A stretch of DNA of 7,559 bases from an uncultured Eubacteriales bacterium (GTDB lineage: Bacteria > Bacillota > Clostridia > Oscillospirales > Oscillospiraceae), in assembly GCA_905210385.1 (NCBI GenBank), contig CAJLWS010000068.1, forward strand, positions 1 to 7,559, in the 5' to 3' direction. A program made the translations under genes and the position numbers. The notes beneath the pieces are model-generated. The model was given only the letters and a program-made list of their open reading frames with translations, searched no databases and was not told where the DNA came from. Shown one piece after another: positions 1 to 6,050 of the stretch; the stretch's first letter is position 1, and every line of letters begins with the position of its first letter.

Positions 1-4
1 CGCG

Positions 5-285
5 GGGACCCCATAGATTGCCACGCACATGTCGCGGCAAAAAACGGATTAGACCTTATTCGCGCCCCCGCGCCAGGTGGCGCGTACAAGCGTTTTCACC
101 CTGATATGGGTCCCAGGAAAAGCGCCTGCTTTTTCTGGGAGAGGACGAGCAAGGAAATGAAGCGGTGGTTTTGCCGTAAGGCAGAACCCAAGCGGAATGG
201 ACTTTGCGAGGACGAGGCGCAGGGCGAATTCATTTCGCCCGAGCAGGTTGATCTTTGGGGCCCCCGGCGGGCCTGCCCGCTGGGG
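5..285. other. Hairpin-dense non-coding region upstream of ftsH
   Basis: I see no convincing gene in the first 415 bases. Open frames exist on both strands but lack good ribosome-binding sites, have odd Arg/Cys/Trp-rich or Pro-rich composition and match no family I know. The region does carry consecutive inverted repeats. TTGCC at 18-22 pairs with GGCAA at 36-40. A 6-bp stem with an AGGT loop lies at 69-84. A 13-bp stem with one G-T pair lies at 111-123/128-140. A 9-bp stem with a GTAA (GNRA-type) loop lies at 167-175/180-188. A 7-bp stem lies at 222-228/234-240, and a 10-bp stem at 262-271/276-285. GGGACCC at 5-11 could also pair with GGGTCCC at 108-114, enclosing the first two hairpins. This could be a structured RNA, an interspersed palindromic repeat, or the remains of an upstream region; the sequence alone does not decide. 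Confidence 0.4.
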
Positions 286-415
286 CGCGAACTCTGCGAG
301 GCGTTTTCCGCTCTGTGGCAGGGACATGCCGGCCGGAGGGAAGGAAAGATTGACAGAATACCCGGATGTGTCAGGAGAATTTTGTCCCGACGGCAACGAT
401 TTGTTCATATCTGGA

Positions 416-424
416 TGGTATGAT
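416..424 (+). promoter_or_regulatory. Putative extended -10 promoter of ftsH
   Basis: TGG followed by TATGAT forms an extended -10 element (TGn plus a hexamer matching TATAAT at five of six positions). No good -35 lies 16-18 bases upstream, which is tolerated in extended -10 promoters. Transcription would start near 431-433 and give a leader of about 35 bases. An overlapping TATAAC at 425-430 is an alternative -10. No CIRCE-type heat-shock operator is visible. Confidence 0.5.
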
Positions 425-450
425 TATAACAATATGTGATTGTCATCTGG

Positions 451-456
451 AAGGAG
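451..456 (+). promoter_or_regulatory. Ribosome-binding site fixing the ftsH start
   Basis: AAGGAG lies 10 bases before the ATG at 467. The frame is open further upstream to a TTG at 440, but that codon precedes the Shine-Dalgarno site, so the ATG at 467 is the better start. Confidence 0.8.
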
Positions 457-466
457 TCGGGACGAG

Positions 467-2296
467 ATGCAAGAAGTGAAAAAACCGAAGAAGCCCCTGA
501 TCTACTACTATGTCATCGTGCTGCTGGTGCTGATGCTGTTCAATTTCCTGGCCATGCCCTGGATGGCCCAGCGGCAGATCGTGGAGGTGGACTACAACAC
601 CTTCATCTCCATGGTGGACGACGGCCAGGTGGGCCGGGCGGAGATCCAGGAGACGGAGAACCGTATCCTGTTCACTGACACGGAGGAGACTACGGTGTAC
701 AAGACCGCCATGGTCCCCGACGAGACGCTGACCCAGCGCCTGTTGGACGCGGACGTCTCTTTCTATGGAGAGGAAATTCAGCAGAGTGACCCCCTGCTGA
801 CCTTTTTGCTCTACTGGGTGCTGCCCATCGTCGTCTTCGTGGCCATCGGGCAGTATATGTACAAGCGCCTGATGAAGAACGCCGGCGGGCCCAACGCCAT
901 GACCTTCGGCAAGTCCAACGCCAAGGTGTACGTCAAGTCCACCGAGGGCATCAGGTTCTCCGACGTGGCCGGGGAGGACGAGGCCAAGGAGAGCCTGCAG
1001 GAGATCGTGGAGTACCTCCACGACCCGGGCAAGTACCGGGAGATCGGCGCCCATATGCCCAAGGGCGTGCTGCTGGTGGGCCCTCCGGGCACCGGCAAGA
1101 CCATGCTGGCCAAGGCGGTGGCCGGTGAGTCCAACGTGCCCTTCTTCTCCATGTCCGGCTCGGAGTTCGTGGAGATGTTCGTGGGCATGGGGGCCTCCAA
1201 GGTGCGGGACCTGTTCAAGCAGGCCAAGGAGAAGGCACCCTGCATCGTGTTCATCGACGAGATTGACGCCATCGGCCAGAAGCGCAACTCCGGGGCCTAC
1301 GGCGGCAACGACGAGCGGGAGCAGACCCTGAACCAGCTGCTCACTGAGATGGACGGCTTTGAGGAGAACACCGGGGTCATCATCCTGGCGGCCACCAACC
1401 GGCCCGAGTCCCTGGACCCCGCCCTCACCCGGCCAGGGCGGTTCGCCCGGCGGGTGCCGGTGGAGCTGCCCGACCTGAAGGGGCGGGAGGACATCCTCAA
1501 GGTCCACGCCAAGAAGGTCAAGGTGGCGGAGGACGTGGACTGGAGCAAGATCGCCCGGATGGCCGCCGGCGCCAGCGGCGCGGAGCTGGCCAACATCGTC
1601 AACGAGGCAGCCCTGCGGGCGGTGCGGGACGGGCGGCGGTTTGCCACCGAGGCCGACCTGGAGGAGAGCATCGAGACGGTCATCGCCGGCTACCAGAAGA
1701 AGAACGCCATCCTCACCGACCAGGAGAAGAAGGTGGTGTCCTATCACGAGGTGGGCCATGCCCTGGTGGCCGCGCTCCAAAGTCACTCCGCCCCGGTGCA
1801 GAAGATCACCATCGTCCCCCGCACCTCCGGCGCCCTGGGCTACACCATGCAGGTGGACGAGGGCAACCACTACCTCATGAGCCAGGAGGAGCTGGAGAAC
1901 AAGATCGCCACCCTCACCGGCGGCCGGGCCGCCGAGGAGCTGGTGTTCCACTCCGCCTCCACCGGGGCGTCCAACGACATCGAGCAGGCCACCAAGCTGG
2001 CCCGGGCCATGATCACCCGGTACGGCATGAGCCGCGATTTCGGCATGGTGGCCCTGGAGACGGTGCAGAACCAGTACCTGGGGGGCGACACCTCCCTGGC
2101 CTGCTCCCCGGAGACCGCGGCGGAGATCGACAAGCAGGTGGTGGAACTGGTGAAAGCCCAGCACGAAAAGGCCGTGAAGATCCTGGAGGACAACCGGGCC
2201 AAGCTGGACGAGCTGGCCGCCTACCTCTACGAGAAGGAGACCATCACCGGAGAGGAGTTTATGGACATCCTCAACCGGAAGTCCCTTTCCAAGTGA
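467..2296 (+). CDS. ftsH: ATP-dependent zinc metalloprotease FtsH
   Basis: This is a 609-residue membrane-anchored AAA+ protease, which as a hexamer extracts and degrades misfolded or short-lived membrane and cytosolic proteins. Two membrane helices (about residues 11-30 and 109-131) flank a small extracytoplasmic domain. The AAA module has Walker A GPPGTGKT (205-212), the pore-loop region MFVGMG (237-242), Walker B VFIDEID (261-267) and the second region of homology (310-325) with both arginine fingers in RPGR. The M41 protease domain has the zinc motif HEVGH (427-431) and the third ligand Asp504 in SNDIEQAT. Length is typical, and all catalytic residues are present. HEVGH rather than HEAGH, and GASGAEL where most FtsH proteins have GFSGADL, resemble a clostridial subgroup as I recall it. 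The usual Asp in RPGRFDR is Ala327. The gene stands first after its promoter, 92 bases before the exporter genes, with a hairpin between. Confidence 0.97.
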   Translation: MQEVKKPKKPLIYYYVIVLLVLMLFNFLAMPWMAQRQIVEVDYNTFISMVDDGQVGRAEIQETENRILFTDTEETTVYKTAMVPDETLTQRLLDADVSFYGEEIQQSDPLLTFLLYWVLPIVVFVAIGQYMYKRLMKNAGGPNAMTFGKSNAKVYVKSTEGIRFSDVAGEDEAKESLQEIVEYLHDPGKYREIGAHMPKGVLLVGPPGTGKTMLAKAVAGESNVPFFSMSGSEFVEMFVGMGASKVRDLFKQAKEKAPCIVFIDEIDAIGQKRNSGAYGGNDEREQTLNQLLTEMDGFEENTGVIILAATNRPESLDPALTRPGRFARRVPVELPDLKGREDILKVHAKKVKVAEDVDWSKIARMAAGASGAELANIVNEAALRAVRDGRRFATEADLEESIETVIAGYQKKNAILTDQEKKVVSYHEVGHALVAALQSHSAPVQKITIVPRTSGALGYTMQVDEGNHYLMSQEELENKIATLTGGRAAEELVFHSASTGASNDIEQATKLARAMITRYGMSRDFGMVALETVQNQYLGGDTSLACSPETAAEIDKQVVELVKAQHEKAVKILEDNRAKLDELAAYLYEKETITGEEFMDILNRKSLSK

Positions 2297-2324
2297 ACAA
2301 GGTCCAGAAGGGATGGAAATGCCG

Positions 2325-2357
2325 GGGACGCGGCGGAGCAGCACTCCGCCGCGTCCC
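2325..2357 (+). terminator. Perfect 14-bp hairpin after ftsH, possible weak terminator
   Basis: Arms at 2325-2338 and 2344-2357 are perfectly complementary and very GC-rich around a CAGCA loop. The following bases (GGTGCC, then TTG) contain no T run, so a classical intrinsic terminator is incomplete. It may instead cause partial termination, stabilise an mRNA end, or be a dispersed palindrome. It lies 28 bases after the ftsH stop and 31 before the next start. Confidence 0.45.
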
Positions 2358-2388
2358 GGTGCCTTGAAACCAAGCAAGGAGAACGAAT

Positions 2389-3069
2389 ATGCTGAAACTG
2401 CTTCGCAAAATGCGCCGCAGGGAGTGGACCATGGCCATTCTCTGCGCGGTGCTGATTTTGGGACAGATCTATTTTGATCTGAGCCTGCCCGACTATATGA
2501 GCAACCTCACCGTGCTCATCAACACCCCGGGCAGCACCATGTCCGACATCCTGAACACCGGCCTGGAGATGCTGGGCTGCACCCTGGCCAGCGCGGTGCT
2601 GGCGGTGATCTGCGGTTATCTCACCGCCCGGGTGGCGGCGGGCTACGGCTACTCCATCCGGGAGGAGGTCTTTCACAAGATCGCCGACTTCGGACAGCAG
2701 GAGATGATGGCCTTTTCCGTGCCCAGCCTCATCAACCGCACCACCAACGACATCACCCAGATCCAGATGCTGGTGGCCATGGGCAACCAGATTCTGATCA
2801 AGGCCCCCGTCATGGCGGTGTGGGCCATCATCAAGATCGTCAACAAGAGCTGGACCCTCTCCGCCATCACCGCCGGGTTCGTGGCGGCCCTGCTGGCCAT
2901 GATGGTGGTGGTCATCGTGGTGGTGTTGCCCCGGGTGAGAAGGGTGCAGAAGCTCATGGACCAGATCAACCTGGTGGCCCGGGAGAACCTCACCGGCATC
3001 AACGGGTCCACGCCTACAACGCGGAGGACTACCAGAACCGGAAGTTTGGAGTCACCAATGAGACCCTGA
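2389..3069 (+). CDS. N-terminal fragment of ABC exporter subunit 1 (TM1-4)
   Basis: As read, this frame gives 226 residues. Residues 1-204 are genuine transporter sequence and the last 22 (from GSTPTTRR on) are out-of-frame. Four hydrophobic segments appear, at about residues 14-34, 62-82, 131-151 and 157-180. They match helices 1-4 of the ABC transmembrane domain. The stretch SLINRTTNDITQIQ (about 113-126) is the conserved cytoplasmic extension of type IV exporters. No nucleotide-binding domain is included, so this fragment alone could not transport. It is listed because this is what would be translated if the frameshift is real. Confidence 0.75.
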   Translation: MLKLLRKMRRREWTMAILCAVLILGQIYFDLSLPDYMSNLTVLINTPGSTMSDILNTGLEMLGCTLASAVLAVICGYLTARVAAGYGYSIREEVFHKIADFGQQEMMAFSVPSLINRTTNDITQIQMLVAMGNQILIKAPVMAVWAIIKIVNKSWTLSAITAGFVAALLAMMVVVIVVVLPRVRRVQKLMDQINLVARENLTGINGSTPTTRRTTRTGSLESPMRP

Positions 3070-3371
3070 TGAAAACCCAGCTGTTCAACCAGCGGGCCTT
3101 TGCCTTCCTGCTGCCCGCGGTGACCCTGGCCATGAACGCCCTGTCCCTGGTGATCTACTGGGTGGGGGCGTCCATCGTCAGCGCCGTTCCGGCAGCAGAT
3201 GTGGCGGGGCGGCTGACCACCTTCAGCGACATCGTGGTGTTTGGCACCTATGCCACCTATGTGGTCATGACCATCATGATGATGGTGATGATCATCATGC
3301 TGCTGCCCTCCGCCCAGGTGTCCGCCCAGCGGATCAACGCCGTGCTGGACACCGACCCCAGCCTGGTCCAG
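3003..3371 (+). other. Middle fragment of ABC exporter subunit 1 (TM5-6), shifted frame
   Basis: In this frame the sequence continues the permease domain: RVHAYNAEDYQNRKF, then two hydrophobic segments (about 3088-3186 and 3217-3306) that match helices 5 and 6. The linker QVSAQRINAVLDTDPSLVQ, typical of the approach to the ATPase domain, follows. No start codon with a ribosome-binding site introduces the segment, so it is unlikely to be made by itself. After 3371 this frame runs on as meaningless Arg/Pro/Ser-rich sequence to a stop at 3645-3647. Confidence 0.75.
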
Positions 3372-3403
3372 GGGGGCGGTCGGACGCCCCGGAGCGGGGG
3401 ACC

Positions 3404-4147
3404 GTGGAGTTCCGGGACGTGTCCTTCCACTACCCCAACTCCCCCAAGGACGTGCTCAGCCACATCAGCTTCCGGGTGGAGCGGGGCCAGACCTTGGCCA
3501 TCATCGGGGCCACCGGCAGCGGCAAGACCACCCTCATCAGCCTCATCGCCCGCTTCTACGACGCCACCGGTGGCCAGGTGCTGGTGGACGGGGCGGACGT
3601 GCGGGAGTATGCCTTCGACGCGCTGTATGACCGGCTGGGCTATGTGACCCAGCGGGCGGTGCTGTTCTCCGGGGACGTGGAGAGCAACGTGCGCTTCGGC
3701 CAGAGCGCGGGGGACGCCTCGGAGGAGGCGGTATACAGGGCCCTGGACCTGGCCCAGGCCACGGAGTTCGTGGCAAAGCTGCCCCAGGGCGTCCACGCCC
3801 CCATCGCCCAGGGGGGCGCCAACGTGTCCGGCGGGCAGAAGCAACGGCTGTCCATCGCCCGGGCCCTGGCCCGGCAGCCGGAGATCCTCATCTTCGACGA
3901 CTCCTTCTCCGCCTTGGACTACCGCACCGACGCCCGGCTGCGGGCGGGGCTGGCCCGGGAGCTGGGGGACACCACCCGGATCATCGTGGCCCAGCGCATC
4001 GGCACCATCCGGGACGCCGACCAGATCCTGGTGCTGGATGAGGGGAAGGCCGTGGGCATGGGCACCCACGAGGAGCTGATGAAAACCTGTCCGGTGTATC
4101 AGGAAATTGCCCGGTCCCAGCTCTCCAGCGAAGAGCTGGGCGCGTAA
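3404..4147 (+). CDS. C-terminal ATPase fragment of ABC exporter subunit 1 (degenerate site)
   Basis: This frame carries the whole nucleotide-binding domain; GTG 3404 is only the first possible start, and homology begins earlier, near 3380. Counting from that GTG, Walker A is GATGSGKT (35-42), the Q-loop region VTQRAVLF (81-88), the ABC signature VSGGQ (141-145) and Walker B ILIFDD (161-166). The residue after the Walker B Asp is Asp166 instead of the catalytic Glu, and the H-loop is Gln197 (VAQRI) instead of His. In heterodimeric exporters such as TM287/TM288 and BmrC/BmrD these substitutions mark the subunit whose Walker motifs form the non-hydrolysing site, while its intact SGGQ signature serves the active site. 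The substitutions are therefore expected here and are not decay. Confidence 0.85.
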   Translation: MEFRDVSFHYPNSPKDVLSHISFRVERGQTLAIIGATGSGKTTLISLIARFYDATGGQVLVDGADVREYAFDALYDRLGYVTQRAVLFSGDVESNVRFGQSAGDASEEAVYRALDLAQATEFVAKLPQGVHAPIAQGGANVSGGQKQRLSIARALARQPEILIFDDSFSALDYRTDARLRAGLARELGDTTRIIVAQRIGTIRDADQILVLDEGKAVGMGTHEELMKTCPVYQEIARSQLSSEELGA

Positions 4148-4154
4148 GGAGGTG
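4146..4154 (+). promoter_or_regulatory. Strong ribosome-binding site overlapping the upstream stop
   Basis: AAGGAGGTG begins inside the TAA stop (4145-4147) of subunit 1, 8-10 bases before the ATG at 4163. This near-perfect anti-16S match, together with the 15-base gap between genes, indicates translational coupling of the two exporter subunits. Confidence 0.8.
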
Positions 4155-4162
4155 GAGCAGTC

Positions 4163-5962
4163 ATGAGTCCTATGGGATCGCGCGGAATGCGCGCTGTGGA
4201 AAAGAGCAAGCGGGGGATTTTAGGCGTGCTGCGGGAGCTGATGAGCTATTCCCGCAAGCTGACGGCCCCCACCCTGGTGGCGCTGGTGTTTGCCGCCATC
4301 GGGGCGGTGCTCACCATCATCGGGCCAGATTTCCTGGGCCAGATCACCGACCTGATGGAGGAGGGGCTGACGGGGGAGATCGACCTGGCCGCCATCGGCC
4401 GCATCGGAGTCATTCTCCTGACCATCTACGGGCTGAGCGCCGTGTTCACCTACGCGGAGCACTATATCATGTCCACCATCACCCTGGGCCTGTCCCGGGA
4501 CCTGCGCCGGGACCTGTCCCGGAAGATCAACGCCGTGCCCATGAACTATTTCAACCGGGTGTCCCACGGCGACATCCTCAGCCGGGTGACCAACGACGTG
4601 AGCACCCTGCAGCAGGCCCTGGCCAACAGCATGCCCTCCATCATCAGCGCCTCGGCCCAGTTCGTCGGCTGCCTGGTGATGATGTTTGTCACCGAGTGGC
4701 GCATGGCCCTGGCGGCCATCGGCGTGACGGTGCTGGGCTTTCTCATCATGGCCCTGGTTATGCTCCGGTCCCAGAAGTTCTTTGTGGCCCGACAGGAAAA
4801 CCTGAGCACCCTCAACGGCTACATCGAGGAGATGTACTCCGGCCACGACGTGGTGCGCATCTCCCGGGCCAACGCCAAGATCAAGAACGCGTTCAACGGC
4901 ATGAACGGCGCGCTGTACGGCGCGGACTGGAAGAGCCAGTTCCTCTCCGGGGCGATGCAGCCGCTGATGAACATTGTGGGCAACCTGGGCTACGTGGTGG
5001 TGTGCGTGCTGGGCTCCGCCCTGGCCATGAGCGGGGAGATCTCCTTCGGCGTCATCGTCTCCTTCATCCTATACGTGCGGCTGTTCACCTCGCCCCTGTC
5101 CACCCTGGCCCAGGGGATGACCCAGATGCAGACCGCGGCGGCCGCCGGTGACCACATCTTCGACTTTTTGCAGGAAGAGGAGCTGTCCAGGCAGGTGGAC
5201 TGCCAGCCCGCCCCGGAGCAGGTGCGGGGAGAGGTGGAGTTCAGCCATGTGCGCTTCAGCTACCCGGACAATCCGGAAAAGGTGGTCATCAAGGACTTCT
5301 CCGCCCACATCCGGCCGGGGCAGAAGGTGGCCATTGTGGGACCCACCGGGGCGGGCAAGACCACCCTGGTCAACCTGCTCATGCGGTTCTACGAGGTGGA
5401 CGGGGGGACCATTCAGATCGACGGCGTCCCCACCAGCCAGATGACCCGGGAGAGCGTCCACGACCTGTTCAGCATGGTGCTCCAGGACACCTGGCTGTTT
5501 GAGGGCACCGTGCGGGAGAACCTGGTGTACAACAAGTCCGGCGTCACCGACCAGCAGCTGGAGGCGGCTTGCCGGGCCTGCGGCATCTACCACTTCATCG
5601 AGACCTTGCCCCAGGGCCTTGACACTGTGCTGGACGACAGCGTGGCCATCTCCGCCGGGCAGAAGCAGCTGTTCACCATCGCCCGGGCCATGGTGCAGAA
5701 CAACCCCATGCTCATCCTGGACGAGGCCACCTCCTCGGTGGACACCCGTACCGAGCTGATCACCCAGCGGGCCATGGACCAGCTCACCCAGCACCGCACC
5801 AGCTTCGTCATTGCCCACCGCCTGTCCACCATCCGCAACGCGGACCTGATCCTGGTGCTCAAGGACGGGGACATCATCGAGCAGGGCACCCACGAGGAGC
5901 TGCTGGCCAGGGGCGGGTTCTACGCCGACCTGTACAACAGCCAGTTCGAGAAGGACGCCTGA
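4163..5962 (+). CDS. ABC exporter subunit 2, permease-ATPase, BmrD/YheH-like
   Basis: This intact 599-residue half-transporter should pair with the upstream subunit to pump a substrate out across the cytoplasmic membrane. The transmembrane domain covers about residues 35-320, with hydrophobic segments near 35-57, 79-97, 153-175, 181-201, 264-287 and 292-310, and the conserved SHGDILSRVTNDVSTLQQ stretch at 134-151. The ATPase domain has Walker A GPTGAGKT (393-400), Q-loop VLQDTWLF (439-446), signature SAGQ (497-500), Walker B LILDE with catalytic Glu521 and H-loop His552. The signature is SAGQ rather than SGGQ, as is usual for the partner that completes the degenerate site. Hydrolysis should occur at this subunit's own Walker motifs. 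Two further Met codons (4172, 4187) are possible starts, but the Shine-Dalgarno site favours 4163. The substrate cannot be told from sequence. Confidence 0.95.
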   Translation: MSPMGSRGMRAVEKSKRGILGVLRELMSYSRKLTAPTLVALVFAAIGAVLTIIGPDFLGQITDLMEEGLTGEIDLAAIGRIGVILLTIYGLSAVFTYAEHYIMSTITLGLSRDLRRDLSRKINAVPMNYFNRVSHGDILSRVTNDVSTLQQALANSMPSIISASAQFVGCLVMMFVTEWRMALAAIGVTVLGFLIMALVMLRSQKFFVARQENLSTLNGYIEEMYSGHDVVRISRANAKIKNAFNGMNGALYGADWKSQFLSGAMQPLMNIVGNLGYVVVCVLGSALAMSGEISFGVIVSFILYVRLFTSPLSTLAQGMTQMQTAAAAGDHIFDFLQEEELSRQVDCQPAPEQVRGEVEFSHVRFSYPDNPEKVVIKDFSAHIRPGQKVAIVGPTGAGKTTLVNLLMRFYEVDGGTIQIDGVPTSQMTRESVHDLFSMVLQDTWLFEGTVRENLVYNKSGVTDQQLEAACRACGIYHFIETLPQGLDTVLDDSVAISAGQKQLFTIARAMVQNNPMLILDEATSSVDTRTELITQRAMDQLTQHRTSFVIAHRLSTIRNADLILVLKDGDIIEQGTHEELLARGGFYADLYNSQFEKDA

Positions 5963-5980
5963 GCGGGAAAAACCCATCAG

Positions 5981-6022
5981 CAAGTTGGGGCCCTCCCCCG
6001 GCATGGGGAGGGCCCCAACTTG
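5981..6022. terminator. 18-bp hairpin between convergent genes, likely terminator
   Basis: Arms 5981-5998 and 6005-6022 are perfectly complementary around a 6-base CGGCAT loop. The hairpin lies between the exporter stop (5962) and the stop of the opposite-strand carboxypeptidase gene (6051), where a two-way terminator is expected. On the minus strand a run of five T follows after 8 bases (A run at 5968-5972). On the plus strand no T run follows. The stem is strong enough that termination is probable, but the tract geometry is not classical. Confidence 0.75.
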
Positions 6023-6050
6023 TCGAAAAAGCCTCGTCCGGGGACAGCGA

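Larger units (their letters stand above)
2389..4147 (+). pseudogene. ABC exporter subunit 1, BmrC/YheI-like, with two frameshifts
   Basis: This locus encodes a fused permease-ATPase half-transporter, but the frame breaks twice. Homology runs in frame 1 to about 3003, in frame 3 from about 3003 to 3371, and in frame 2 from about 3380 to the stop. Each break fits loss of one base. Adding one G to the G6 run at 3371-3376 joins ...DPSLVQGG to RSDAPERGTVEF perfectly. Adding one base near 3004-3006 joins ENLTGI to VHAYNAEDY. The repaired protein would be 586 residues, normal for the family and close to B. subtilis BmrC. AAGGAG at 2376-2381 supports the ATG at 2389. Apart from the two breaks the coding sequence looks intact, so either the mutations are very recent or these are sequencing errors. 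The partner subunit follows directly. Substrate is unknown; drugs or lipids are usual for the family. Confidence 0.85.

Noticed and set aside
350..355. TTGACA as the -35 of an ftsH promoter
   Set aside because: No acceptable -10 lies 16-18 bases downstream; the nearest, GAGAAT at 375-380, is at 19 and weak. The extended -10 at 416-424 is better placed.
49..423. Small protein frames on either strand upstream of ftsH (119 codons minus, 105 codons plus)
   Set aside because: Neither has a properly spaced ribosome-binding site; the ATG at 157 has AGGA only about two bases away. The compositions are atypical and the stretch is better explained by hairpins. Conservation in relatives could reverse this.
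443..2377. Minus-strand 644-codon open frame opposite ftsH
   Set aside because: It is antisense to a fully recognised FtsH. Its Gly/Leu/Val/His-rich composition is what GC-rich codons give on the opposite strand. No known domain and no ribosome-binding site.
3001..3080. Programmed ribosomal frameshift in exporter subunit 1
   Set aside because: There is no canonical slippery heptamer at the junction, and two separate shifts in a family that does not use recoding make indels or sequencing errors far more likely.
3899..3994. Reading the Asp and Gln substitutions in subunit 1 as signs of decay
   Set aside because: They are the standard features of the degenerate-site subunit in heterodimeric exporters and are matched by SAGQ in the partner.
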